Source of the DNA: JAENVT01 sp963720775
Lineage (GTDB): Bacteria; Actinomycetota; Acidimicrobiia; Acidimicrobiales; Ilumatobacteraceae
Reading direction: 5' to 3'
Assembly (NCBI GenBank): GCA_963720775.1
Contig: CAVRGR010000001.1
Coordinates: 186,001-250,000 of the forward strand
DNA length: 64,000 nt
Shown: piece by piece, positions 25,962 through 34,112 of the stretch
Layout: each line of letters starts with the position of its first letter
Position numbering within the stretch: the first letter of the stretch is position 1
Notes under the pieces: generated by a model
The model's input: the letters and a program-made list of their open reading frames with translations, nothing else
What the model was told of the DNA's origin: nothing
The model's database searches: none
Program-made: the position numbers and the translations under genes

Positions 25962-26588
25962 GTGACGATCGAGCTCGTCACCACCGAGGGAATCTTCGCC
26001 CTCGACGGCGGCGAGTGGCAGGTCACCAACAACATCTGGCTGGTCGGCGACGATCGCGACGTGATGGTGTTCGACGCTGCTCACGACGCCACGGCGATCA
26101 TCGCCGCCGTCAACGGTCGACGGGTCAAAGCGATCGTGCTCACCCACGGGCACAACGATCACATCAACGCCGCCGTGCCGTTGCGCGATGCCGTCGACGC
26201 GCCTGTGATGCTGCACGACGCCGATCGAATGTTGTGGGATGTCGTCTGGCCCGACGCCGAACCCGACCGCCCGATCGTGCCGGGCGAGGCCCTCACAGTC
26301 GCCGGTCACGAGCTGGCGGTTTTGTACACGCCTGGTCACTCGCCAGGGTGCTGTTGCTTCCACGATGTTGCGTCGGGCGTGGTGTTCAGTGGCGACACGC
26401 TCTTCTGCGGCGGTCCAGGTGCCACCGGCCGAAGCTACAGCGACGAGCCCACCATCGTGCGCTCGATCCGTGACCTGTTGCTGACGCTGCCCAACGAAAC
26501 GATCGTTCACACCGGCCACGGCGACAGCACAACCATCGGAGCCGAGCGTGAGGCCGTGCTGGCGAGAGCCGCCGAACTCGGCGTTTGA
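25962..26588 (+). CDS. Metallo-beta-lactamase-fold hydrolase, partner of the mycothiol dehydrogenase
   Basis: 208 residues. Metal motif T-H-G-H-N-D-H, further His in Y-T-P-G-H-S-P-G, Asp in F-S-G-D-T-L and His in H-T-G-H-G. Directly downstream of the mycothiol-dependent formaldehyde dehydrogenase with 7 bp between, as in mycobacteria; the expected role is hydrolysing S-formylmycothiol to formate and mycothiol, a glyoxalase-II-like reaction. GTG start. Its last three codons lie inside the right copy of the 47-bp palindrome. Confidence 0.88.
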   Translation: MTIELVTTEGIFALDGGEWQVTNNIWLVGDDRDVMVFDAAHDATAIIAAVNGRRVKAIVLTHGHNDHINAAVPLRDAVDAPVMLHDADRMLWDVVWPDAEPDRPIVPGEALTVAGHELAVLYTPGHSPGCCCFHDVASGVVFSGDTLFCGGPGATGRSYSDEPTIVRSIRDLLLTLPNETIVHTGHGDSTTIGAEREAVLARAAELGV

Positions 26589-26626
26589 CGGCTCCGGCCC
26601 CTATGCGGGGCCCCAGTTCACAAACG
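26580..26626. repeat. 47-bp palindromic element, right copy
   Basis: Inverted relative to the copy at 19541-19587 (42 of 47 positions identical). It begins in the final codons of the metallo-hydrolase gene (GGC GTT TGA) and folds into GGCCCC-TATGC-GGGGCC with outer CGTTTG/CAAACG arms. It may also end the operon's transcript. The two copies bracket the aminotransferase-to-hydrolase region exactly. Confidence 0.85.
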
Positions 26627-26651
26627 TGCCGGGGTGGTGGACGGAACGCGA

Positions 26652-26682
26652 AGAGGGAGGTGCTTCTGCAGCACCTCCCTCT
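26652..26682. terminator. 13-bp perfect hairpin between convergent metallo-hydrolase genes
   Basis: AGAGGGAGGTGCT-tctgc-AGCACCTCCCTCT, a perfect 13-bp stem with a 5-nt loop, the most stable hairpin noticed in the window. It is well placed to end transcripts from both sides. No long T-run, although CTTTT occurs 9 nt after it on the plus strand. The rest of 26683-26904 has a smaller hairpin GGCCG-ttag-CGGCC (26792-26805) and the small ORF below. Confidence 0.6.
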
Positions 26683-26796
26683 CCCTATGAACTTTTCAGA
26701 CCGAACATCTCCTGAATTGCACCGACGGGACCAGCTTCGGCGAGATGTTCAGCGGAGGTTGGCGGGGATTCGCCAGACGGTCCAGTCCGAAGGCCG

Positions 26797-26841
26797 TTAG
26801 CGGCCAACCACCTCCAGAGTCCCAAGAACTTGACCTGTCAT
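26797..26841 (-). CDS. Possible 14-codon small ORF with a strong ribosome binding site
   Basis: On the minus strand AGGAGGTG, complementary to the 3' end of 16S rRNA, lies 9 nt before ATG, opening M-T-G-Q-V-L-G-T-L-E-V-V-G-R and stopping inside a small hairpin. The strong 13-bp hairpin follows about 110 nt later. This may be a translated leader or small protein at the tail of the metallo-hydrolase / polymerase operon, or part of a small RNA. No homolog recognised. Confidence 0.3.
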   Translation of the reverse strand: MTGQVLGTLEVVGR

Positions 26842-26904
26842 CGTGTGGACCACCTCCTCTCTCTGGTACCGACAATTCAAACATTCGCTGTTTCTGTTGG
26901 CAAG

Positions 26905-27690
26905 TCAGTTCCGAGCAGGGCGGCGACGGTCGAGGTAGGCCTGCGCGAGCTCCTTCAGCCGGTCGCGTCCGAAGCTCGGATCGTGGCCTGCGTGCACGAC
27001 CTCGACGGGAAGGCCGAGCAGGCGTTCCATGGTGATGCAGTAGTCAGGGATCGACGACTCGGCCAGCTCGTCGAGCAGCGGTCCGTCGTAGATCGCATCG
27101 CCCGAGAACAACGTGCCGGTGCGTTCATCCCACAGGCCGATCGAACCGGGTGAGTGGCCGGGAAGGTGGAGCACCTCGAAGCAACGGTCGCCCAGGTCGA
27201 TCTCGTCTCCCTCAGCGATGTGCCGAACCCGGGCAACTGCTTCCTGGTGAAACGAGTCGACGGTCATTCCAGCGGGCAGCGCCGTGACGAAGTAGGGCTC
27301 GTGCATCGGGTACCCGGCTGCTTCCAGCGCGTCGACGGCATCGTCGCCCCAGGCTTCGCGGGGAGCGAGCGATGAGATCGGCGGATCGAGCAACAACGCG
27401 GCCTCGAGAGGATGCACCACCACATCGTCGAACTCGTGGTGCCCGCCGATGTGATCGTCGTGGCCATGGGTGGCCACCGCCGTGACGGTCTTGGCGACGA
27501 GGCCGGCGAGCTCGTCGGAGAGGCTCATCAGACCCATGCCGGTGTCGATGATCAGGTCGCGATCGCGACCACGCACGTGCCAGATGTTGCAGCGCATCAA
27601 CTCGATCACGTGCGGCTCCCAGAGCAACGTGATCGAATCGTCGATCCGGCGCCGCTCGAACCAGTGATCGGCGATCGGAAAGCTCGTCAT
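26905..27690 (-). CDS. Metallo-beta-lactamase-fold hydrolase
   Basis: 261 residues, glyoxalase-II-like: T-H-G-H-D-D-H-I-G-G-H metal motif, L-P-G-H-S-P-G-S, F-S-G-D-A-I-Y and V-H-A-G-H-D-P. No signal peptide. Preceded by AAGGAGGG, and its ATG overlaps the stop of the LigD-type polymerase (ATGA), so the two are co-translated. Whether it acts on nucleic acid (like the beta-CASP nucleases) or on a thioester is not clear; it lacks a beta-CASP domain, so a small-molecule hydrolase is more likely. Confidence 0.88.
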   Translation of the reverse strand: MTSFPIADHWFERRRIDDSITLLWEPHVIELMRCNIWHVRGRDRDLIIDTGMGLMSLSDELAGLVAKTVTAVATHGHDDHIGGHHEFDDVVVHPLEAALLLDPPISSLAPREAWGDDAVDALEAAGYPMHEPYFVTALPAGMTVDSFHQEAVARVRHIAEGDEIDLGDRCFEVLHLPGHSPGSIGLWDERTGTLFSGDAIYDGPLLDELAESSIPDYCITMERLLGLPVEVVHAGHDPSFGRDRLKELAQAYLDRRRPARN

Positions 27691-28736
27691 CGGCTCGGCC
27701 CTCCTTTCGATTTCGACTTGCGGGTGTCGGACGTTGCCTTCTTCGCTCGGCTCGGCGCGACGCGCATCGGCTCACCCTCCATCTTCGGGTAGACGGGCGG
27801 CCATGGCGCATCGACCAACCCGGCGGCCTGGTCCCGGCGCACCAATTCGAGGAACGGCTCGATCGATTGCGGCGAATCGTTCATCGTCGCCCACGCATCG
27901 CCATGCGCGGCCACCCACGTCGGCACGGTGGCAATGGTCATGTCGTGCGGCCGCAGCGTCGGCAGCAAGTCCCACGGGAAGGGAAACGACACAGGCGCGT
28001 GGTCCAATGCACGCACCGACCACGGGGCGAACACCGTCTTGTGCGGGGCGTTCTGGTTGAAGTCGATGAAGATTCGCTCGCCCCGCTCCTCTTTCCACCA
28101 GGCCGCAGTGATCAAGGCAGGGTGTCGTCGCTCGAGCTCGCGCGCCACAGCAACCGCCGCGCTGCGCACGGCCACGCTGTCGTGGGTGGGCAGCAGCCGG
28201 ACGTAGACATGCAGGCCGCGGTTGCCGGACGTCTTGATGAACCCGGTGATGCCGATGTCGTCGAGCAGTTGCTTGGTGGCCGCTGCGGCCTCTTGCGCCA
28301 TCGGGTACGTGGTGCCAGGACCAGGGTCGAGATCGATGCGGAGCTCATCGCAGTGCTCGAGATCGGAAGCGCGTACTGGCCAGGAGTGGAAGCCGAGGCA
28401 GCCGAGGTTGACGGCCCACAACAGGTGAGCGATGTCGGCCACGACCAATGCACGCGACTCTGTGCCGTTCGGTGTTTGCACGATCGTGGTGTGCAGCCAC
28501 TCGGGAGCGCCGTCGGGGATGCGCTTTTGAAAGAAGTTCGAGCCGTGCGCGCCGTTGGGAAAGCGCTGCAGCAGCACGGGTCGATCGTGCATCTGGCGCA
28601 TCACGGCCTTGGCCATCGCGAGGTAGTAGTTGACGAGGTCGAGCTTGGTATCGCCCCGAGTCGAGAAGAACACCTTGTCGGGGTTGGTGATGGTGACCGT
28701 GTGGCCCGCCACCGAGATCTCGACTGGGTCGCTCAC
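27687..28736 (-). CDS. Stand-alone LigD polymerase-domain protein (archaeo-eukaryotic primase type)
   Basis: 349 residues, only the polymerase domain of LigD: N-P-D-K-V-F at the start, F-F-Q-K, catalytic D-L-D-P-G, S-G-N-R-G-L-H-V-Y-V and a Lys/Arg/Ser-rich tail. In bacterial non-homologous end joining the domain fills gaps with ribonucleotides and works with Ku and a ligase; neither is in the window. Such stand-alone copies (PolD/Prim-PolC type) also act in base-excision repair. GTG start 7 nt after TACGGT, suggesting a leaderless mRNA. Confidence 0.9.
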   Translation of the reverse strand: MSDPVEISVAGHTVTITNPDKVFFSTRGDTKLDLVNYYLAMAKAVMRQMHDRPVLLQRFPNGAHGSNFFQKRIPDGAPEWLHTTIVQTPNGTESRALVVADIAHLLWAVNLGCLGFHSWPVRASDLEHCDELRIDLDPGPGTTYPMAQEAAAATKQLLDDIGITGFIKTSGNRGLHVYVRLLPTHDSVAVRSAAVAVARELERRHPALITAAWWKEERGERIFIDFNQNAPHKTVFAPWSVRALDHAPVSFPFPWDLLPTLRPHDMTIATVPTWVAAHGDAWATMNDSPQSIEPFLELVRRDQAAGLVDAPWPPVYPKMEGEPMRVAPSRAKKATSDTRKSKSKGGPSR

Positions 28737-28777
28737 AACAGCAACCGTATTCGGTCGCGCCAGCTACCGTCGGGCGC

Positions 28778-30607
28778 ATGGGGGACATCCGCGTCGACGC
28801 ACCGATGCAAGGCACCATCGTCACCGTCGATGTCTCGCCGGGTCAGTCAGTTCGCGCCGGCCAGCAACTGATGTTGATCGAGTCGATGAAGATGCACCAT
28901 TCCATCGAGTCGCCCGACGAGGGAACAGTCGCCTCTGTGTTGGTGATCGCAGGAGCCACAGTCACCCCGGGCACCACATTGGTCGTGGTCACCCCGGGAG
29001 GGGTCGTCCTCGACGAAGGGACACGCGCCGCGGCGGTCGATCCGTCGGCGATTCGCCCCGATCTCGAAGAGGTGCAAGCGCGACACACGATCGGTCTCGA
29101 CGCTGCTCGTCCGCAGGCAGTCGAGCGGCGCCGGGCCGTGGGTCGGCGCACTGCACGCGAGAACGTCGCCGATCTCGTCGACGAGGGATCGTTTGTCGAG
29201 TACGGACCGCTGGTGATCGCCGCGCAACGCCGGCGTCGTTCGGTCGAGGAGCTCATCGACCGAACGCCTGCCGACGGAATGATCGGTGGGATCGGCACCG
29301 TCAACGGCGATCTCTTCGACGGGCACGCGGCACAGGTGGTTGCCGTCTCCTACGACTACACGGTCCTGGCGGGCACGCAGGGCTTGCAGAACCATCGCAA
29401 GAAGGACCGTCTGTTCGCGCTGGCCGAGTCGATGCGTCTGCCAGTCGTGTTCTTCACCGAGGGCGGAGGTGGGAGGCCGGGCGACACCGACGCCACGGGC
29501 GTCAGCCTTCTCGACGGCTGGGCGTTCCTGTTCTTCTCTCGTCTCAGCGGCTTGGTTCCGCTGGTAGGGATCAACGCCGGCTACTGCTTCGCGGGCAACG
29601 CGTCGATGCTCGGCATCTGCGACGTGATCATCGCAACCGAGGACTCGAACATCGGCATGGGTGGCCCGGCGATGATCGAGGGCGGCGGTCTCGGAGTCGT
29701 GCATCCAACCGAGATCGGTCCGACGCCGGTGCAGCAAGCCAACGGTGTCATCGACGTCACAGTCGCGGACGAAGCCGAGGGAGTGCGCGTCGCCAAGCAG
29801 TACCTGTCGTACTTCCAGGGACCTGTTGCCGAGTGGACATGTTCCGATCAGCAGGATCTACGTGGTGCGATCCCGGAAGACCGCATGCGGAGCTACGACG
29901 TGCACACCGTGATCGACACGCTCTTCGACGACGGCAGCGTGCTGGAACTTCGTCGCCACTTCGGCCTGGGGATGGTCACTGCCCTGGCTCGCGTCGAAGG
30001 CCGACCCGTTGGCGTGATCGCCAACAATCCCGGGTACCTCGCCGGAGCGATCGACAGCGATGGCGCCGACAAGGCCGCGAGGTTCATGCAACTGTGCGAT
30101 GCCTTCGACATCCCGCTCATCATGCTGGTCGACACTCCCGGAATGATGGTCGGCCCAGCGGTCGAGCAGACGGCGTTGGTGCGCCACTGCTCGCGCTTGT
30201 TCGTGGTCGGCGCCAACGTCACCGTGCCCCTCGTCAGCGTGGTGCTGCGCAAGTGCTACGGCCTCGGCGCCCAGGCGATGGTGGGTGGTAGCACCAAGGC
30301 CCCGGCTGCCTGCGTGGCATGGCCGACGGGGGAGTTCGGGCCGATGGGACTGGAGGGCGCGGTTCGGCTCGGATTTCGGCGCGAGCTGGAGGCGATCGAC
30401 GACCCGCAGGCACGCGACGCCGAGTTCCAGAAGATGGTGGCGCGCATGTACCAACATGGCAAGGCGCTGAACACGGCGTCTCACTTCGAGATCGACGACG
30501 TCATCGACCCGGCGGAAACCCGAAAGTGGATCGTGACCATCCTCAAGTCGGCACCGCCGGCTCCGGCACGCGTCACGAAGAAGCGCCCGAACATCGACAC
30601 CTGGTAG
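28778..30607 (+). CDS. Biotin carrier domain fused to acyl-CoA carboxyltransferase
   Basis: 609 residues. Residues 1-75 form a biotinyl/lipoyl domain with the biotinylation motif E-S-M-K-M (Lys38). From about residue 110 a full propionyl-CoA-carboxylase beta-type carboxyltransferase follows, with N (G-G-I-G-T-V-N-G ... F-T-E-G-G-G-G-R-P-G) and C (A-N-N-P-G-Y-L-A-G-A-I ... D-T-P-G-M-M-V-G) crotonase halves. In most actinobacteria the carrier is attached to biotin carboxylase, not to the carboxyltransferase. Substrate probably a short or branched acyl-CoA. No biotin carboxylase gene is near. ATG is 7 nt after TACCGT. Confidence 0.9.
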   Translation: MGDIRVDAPMQGTIVTVDVSPGQSVRAGQQLMLIESMKMHHSIESPDEGTVASVLVIAGATVTPGTTLVVVTPGGVVLDEGTRAAAVDPSAIRPDLEEVQARHTIGLDAARPQAVERRRAVGRRTARENVADLVDEGSFVEYGPLVIAAQRRRRSVEELIDRTPADGMIGGIGTVNGDLFDGHAAQVVAVSYDYTVLAGTQGLQNHRKKDRLFALAESMRLPVVFFTEGGGGRPGDTDATGVSLLDGWAFLFFSRLSGLVPLVGINAGYCFAGNASMLGICDVIIATEDSNIGMGGPAMIEGGGLGVVHPTEIGPTPVQQANGVIDVTVADEAEGVRVAKQYLSYFQGPVAEWTCSDQQDLRGAIPEDRMRSYDVHTVIDTLFDDGSVLELRRHFGLGMVTALARVEGRPVGVIANNPGYLAGAIDSDGADKAARFMQLCDAFDIPLIMLVDTPGMMVGPAVEQTALVRHCSRLFVVGANVTVPLVSVVLRKCYGLGAQAMVGGSTKAPAACVAWPTGEFGPMGLEGAVRLGFRRELEAIDDPQARDAEFQKMVARMYQHGKALNTASHFEIDDVIDPAETRKWIVTILKSAPPAPARVTKKRPNIDTW

Positions 30608-30616
30608 GAGCACGAG

Positions 30617-31720
30617 ATGGATGTTGACGAAGTCGAACTGCGAGTCGTCCGCCTTCCGTATCGGTCGGTGTTCAAGACTTCGTTTGCCGCCGAGTCCGAG
30701 AAGGTCGCCGTGATCGCGACCATTCGCGCCGATGGAATCGAGGGATACGGCGAAGGAGTGATGGATCCGCTTCCTGCCTACCGCGAGGAGTCGATCGTCG
30801 GTGCCCTGCACCTCCTTCGTGAGGCTCTCGTGCCGATGCTCCTGCGCGAAGGATGCAACGACCCGATGACGCTCTGCGACTCGTGGGCCAGATGGCGCGG
30901 CAACCCCATGGCCAAGACGACGTTGGAGCTCGCCGTGTGGGACTGCCATGCCCGCCTGCTCGGGGTTCCGTTGCGAACGTTGCTCGGCGGTGAGCGTACC
31001 GAGATTCCAGTGGGCGCCAGCCTGGGAATGAACCCGATTCCAGAGACCATCGCCTCGGTGGCGCGCCACGTCGAGCAGGGCTACCGGCGGATCAAGCTGA
31101 AGATCGAGCCGGGTTGGGACGTCGAGCTCCTGTCGGCGGTACGCGCCGAATTTCCGCGGATCGAGCTCACGGTCGATGCCAACTCCGCCTACACGCTCGA
31201 CGACCTCGACCTGCTCCGCAAGATCGACCAGTACGGCCTGCACTACATCGAGCAGCCGCTCCACTGGGACGATCTCACCGACCACGCCATCCTCGCCCCA
31301 CAGCTGCAGACGCCGCTGTGCCTCGACGAGACGCTCACGTCGCCGGCGCGCGTCAAGGCAGCGCTCGATCTCGGAGCATGCGCTGTCGTGAACGTGAAGG
31401 TTGGCCGGGTCGGTGGTCTGGCGGCCACCAAACGGATCCACGACATCTGCGTCGCCCGCAGCGTGCCGATGTGGTGTGGGGGAATGCTCGAAACCGGGAT
31501 CGGTCGTGCTCACAACATCCACGTCGCCACGATGCCGGGCTTCGTATATCCCGGCGACACGGCGTCCGCCAGCCGCACGTACCTCCGCGACATCACCGAA
31601 CAGGCGCTGGAGGCCACCGACGGGATCATGCCGGTGCCCTCCGGCCCAGGGATCGGCGTCAGCCTCGATCGCTCGTTCCTCGAGTCGGTGACCGAGTCGG
31701 TCGAGGTCCTGCGCCGGTGA
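30617..31720 (+). CDS. Enolase-superfamily enzyme, N-acylamino acid racemase / o-succinylbenzoate synthase-like
   Basis: 367 residues. Muconate-lactonizing subgroup: K-x-K in R-I-K-L-K-I-E, metal ligands Asp in V-D-A-N-S-A-Y, Glu in I-E-Q-P and Asp in L-D-E-T, and general base Lys in V-N-V-K-V-G-R-V-G-G. This pattern is shared by MenC and N-succinylamino-acid racemases. Because it is coupled (GTGA) to a GNAT acetyltransferase and no menaquinone genes are near, the racemase role is favoured. TAGGAG ribosome binding site. Confidence 0.85.
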   Translation: MDVDEVELRVVRLPYRSVFKTSFAAESEKVAVIATIRADGIEGYGEGVMDPLPAYREESIVGALHLLREALVPMLLREGCNDPMTLCDSWARWRGNPMAKTTLELAVWDCHARLLGVPLRTLLGGERTEIPVGASLGMNPIPETIASVARHVEQGYRRIKLKIEPGWDVELLSAVRAEFPRIELTVDANSAYTLDDLDLLRKIDQYGLHYIEQPLHWDDLTDHAILAPQLQTPLCLDETLTSPARVKAALDLGACAVVNVKVGRVGGLAATKRIHDICVARSVPMWCGGMLETGIGRAHNIHVATMPGFVYPGDTASASRTYLRDITEQALEATDGIMPVPSGPGIGVSLDRSFLESVTESVEVLRR

Positions 31721-32391
31721 CGTTCGTGTTCCGCGAGCTGCGGACCGCTGCCGATCTCGCTCCCATGCCGCTGCTCGAAGAGCGCGTCTGGGGAAATCCT
31801 GGTGAGCTCGTCGCGGTCAACATGCTGGTCGCGACGATCACCGAGGGCGGAATGGCGATCGGCGCGTTCGACGGCGATCGACTGGTCGGTTCGGTGTACG
31901 GCTTCGCCACTCACCAACCCAACGTTCTCCACTCCCACTACTTGGCGGTCGATCCCGAGTATCGGGCCCGCGGGCTCGCCGTGGAGTTGAAGCGTCGCCA
32001 GCGCGAGTGGTGCCTGGCCAACGGGCGCACAGCCATGCGTTGGACGTTCGATCCTCTGCAGCTCGGCAACGCCCACCTCAACCTGCGCTCGCTTCGGGCG
32101 ATCGCCGTGCAGTACCACGTCGACTTCTACGGTCCGATGGGTGGGATCAACGGCAGGTTGCCGAGCGACCGACTCGTGGTCGAGTGGAACCTCATCGACG
32201 AGCCGTCTCGCGGGGCGGAGTCCATGGAGGTGGCAGTTCCCCCCGTGTCGGCCGACGACATCGCCGCGGCCTCGCAGTCGGCCTTGAACGCCCGAGTCGT
32301 GCTGCGCGATGCCTTGGTGCCGCTGTTCGCCGACGGCTGGCAGGCGACCGATGTCGATCGCGCCAGTCGTGCCTACACACTCAGCCGTTAG
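31717..32391 (+). CDS. GNAT-family N-acyltransferase
   Basis: 224 residues. The GNAT core is visible in the first 150 residues: M-A-I-G-A-F-D-G-D-R-L-V-G-S-V, then H-S-H-Y-L-A-V-D-P-E-Y-R-A-R-G-L-A-V-E-L-K (acyl-CoA loop, here R-x-x-G-L-A). It starts at GTG overlapping the racemase-like gene's stop (GTGA). In Geobacillus and relatives a GNAT succinyltransferase and an N-succinylamino acid racemase convert D- to L-amino acids; the same use is plausible here, but the acylase is missing. Its 3' end overlaps the convergent oxygenase by 11 bp. Confidence 0.85.
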   Translation: MTFVFRELRTAADLAPMPLLEERVWGNPGELVAVNMLVATITEGGMAIGAFDGDRLVGSVYGFATHQPNVLHSHYLAVDPEYRARGLAVELKRRQREWCLANGRTAMRWTFDPLQLGNAHLNLRSLRAIAVQYHVDFYGPMGGINGRLPSDRLVVEWNLIDEPSRGAESMEVAVPPVSADDIAAASQSALNARVVLRDALVPLFADGWQATDVDRASRAYTLSR

Positions 32392-33340
32392 GAGTGGGCA
32401 CGGTGAGCGCGCCGGCCAGATCGGGGAAGACCTTGCTGACCTTGGTAGTCAGCCAGTCTCCGTAGGTGCCGCTGAGCTCGCGCAAGTTCGTCCGGTCCCA
32501 GCGCCGGTCGGCATCTATTGGCGCAACCCAACCATCGTCAAGATCGATTGCCTCGATGACGGCGTCCCAGCCAGGATCGAGGAAGAAGGGCAAGGAGTAC
32601 CGATCTGTTGCGGCTTGGTTGCGCGCTCGATGCGGCGTCGACCGGTACCGCCCGGCGGTAAGCCGGTCGAGCATGTCGCCGAGGTTGCAGATGATCAGAT
32701 CGGCGTCGTGTGGCGCGTCGATCCACACATCACCGACCTTCACTTGCAGGCCGCCTTTGCCGTCGTGGGCCAGCAAGGTCAGCAACCCGTAGTCGCTGTG
32801 CTCGGCAACTCCCCACCGATCGGCGCTGTCGGGCGGATGCGGTGGATAGCGAAAGATTCGAAACAACGGCGTGGGGTCGGCGGTGAGGTCGTTGCGGAAG
32901 AACTCCGGAACCAGTCCGAGCCCTGCGGCCATCAGCGACAGGACTTGCTGGGCGACGGGCTCCATGGCGGCCATCCACTCGCTGACCAGCGGCCGCATGG
33001 CTGCAGGCGAGTCGGGCCAGATGTTCGGGCCGTGCATCGGCCGGGGATCAGCGGGCAGGTCCCGACCGAAGTAGTAGCCCTCCTTCAGGTCGGCCACACC
33101 CGATGTCAACTCGCCGCCGAGCGGGAACCACCCACGCCACGCCGACCCGCCGCGGGCCAGGGCAACCCGCTCTTTCTGCTCGGTGTCACGACTGAAGAAG
33201 TCGATCGAAACGCGAACGACCGCGTCACGCAACTCGTCGCTGACAGCGTGGTTGCGAAGCGCGAAGAAGCCGAATTCGCGGCATGCCCGGTCGATCTCGG
33301 CTGCCGCTGCTCGCGAGGTCATGTCGACGATCGGCAGCAT
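32381..33340 (-). CDS. Isopenicillin-N-synthase-family 2-oxoglutarate/Fe(II) oxygenase
   Basis: 319 residues. N-terminal non-haem dioxygenase domain (L-P-I-V-D-M ... E-F-G-F-F-A-L-R-N-H) and the iron site His and Asp in A-E-H-S-D-Y-G, distal His in S-T-P-H-R-A-R, with the co-substrate motif R-Y-S-L-P-F-F (R-x-S). So a functional 2OG oxygenase is expected. Substrate unknown; bacterial homologs act on amino acids, nucleobases or secondary metabolites. ATG is 7 nt after TACGCT on the minus strand. Confidence 0.92.
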   Translation of the reverse strand: MLPIVDMTSRAAAAEIDRACREFGFFALRNHAVSDELRDAVVRVSIDFFSRDTEQKERVALARGGSAWRGWFPLGGELTSGVADLKEGYYFGRDLPADPRPMHGPNIWPDSPAAMRPLVSEWMAAMEPVAQQVLSLMAAGLGLVPEFFRNDLTADPTPLFRIFRYPPHPPDSADRWGVAEHSDYGLLTLLAHDGKGGLQVKVGDVWIDAPHDADLIICNLGDMLDRLTAGRYRSTPHRARNQAATDRYSLPFFLDPGWDAVIEAIDLDDGWVAPIDADRRWDRTNLRELSGTYGDWLTTKVSKVFPDLAGALTVPTPNG

Positions 33341-33364
33341 GTTCTGCAGCGTAGGCCGCCTCCC

Positions 33365-34111
33365 GTGTCAGAATCGATGCTCGTGACCACGGCCCAGCTG
33401 ATCGTCGTGGGATCGGCAGTGTTCATCGCTGCGTTGATACAGATCGTCGCCGGGTTCGGTTTCGCTTTGCTCGCGATGCCGGTGATGACACTGGCGATCG
33501 ATCCGAAGACCGCGGTGGTGGTCAGCGCTCTCACGGGAATCTTCGTCACCAGTTGGCAGGCGATTCGCAGCCGGGCCGATGCCGACCGAATACTGGTGCG
33601 ACGACTGACGACGGCTGCGTACGCCGGAATGCCGTTCGGGCTCCTCGTGTTCATCGAGGTCAACGACGCCGCGTTGCGACTCTTGCTCGGAGTCGCCGTT
33701 CTGCTTGCCGTGGTGTTGCTCGCTCTGCGCATCAACATGCACCACGCCGGACCGAGATTCGACTATGCAGCAGGATTCGTGTCCGGCGTGCTGAACACCT
33801 CGCTGTCGACCAATGGGCCGCCGCTGGCCTTCGCACTCCAGGCGCGGCAGATCTCTGCCGAGACCTTTCGGGCCACGATCACGATGGTGTTCGCCTTGAG
33901 CAACATCCTCGGCCTCAGCCTGTTCGTGGCCTCGGGGAGGATCACCCGCGATGGCCTCGCCGCCGCGGCCATCACCATCCCGGCGATGATCCTCGGTCAG
34001 GTGTTGGGATTTCCGCTCCGCAAGCACATCCACGGTGAGCGGTTCCGCTACCTCGTGCTGGTCCTGATGACGGGGGCGGCGATCAGCGCGATCGTCAATG
34101 CCCTGGTCTGA
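33365..34111 (+). CDS. TauE/SafE-family membrane exporter or permease
   Basis: 248 residues, eight hydrophobic segments in two halves with the family's G-F-G-F-A-L-L-A-M-P and the second-half L-S-T-N-G-P-P-L-A-F-A-L. These transport sulfite, sulfoacetate or other organic anions. GTG at 33365 lies 7 nt after TAGGCC; ATG at 33377 is the alternative. Only 24 bp separate it from the divergent oxygenase, and their -10 boxes overlap. The lysoplasmalogenase-like gene follows after 1 bp. Confidence 0.85.
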   Translation: MSESMLVTTAQLIVVGSAVFIAALIQIVAGFGFALLAMPVMTLAIDPKTAVVVSALTGIFVTSWQAIRSRADADRILVRRLTTAAYAGMPFGLLVFIEVNDAALRLLLGVAVLLAVVLLALRINMHHAGPRFDYAAGFVSGVLNTSLSTNGPPLAFALQARQISAETFRATITMVFALSNILGLSLFVASGRITRDGLAAAAITIPAMILGQVLGFPLRKHIHGERFRYLVLVLMTGAAISAIVNALV

Positions 34112-34112
34112 C

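Noticed and set aside
30617..31720. Calling the enolase-superfamily gene menC
   Set aside because: No other menaquinone gene is near and the coupled GNAT gene favours an N-acylamino acid racemase; left unnamed.
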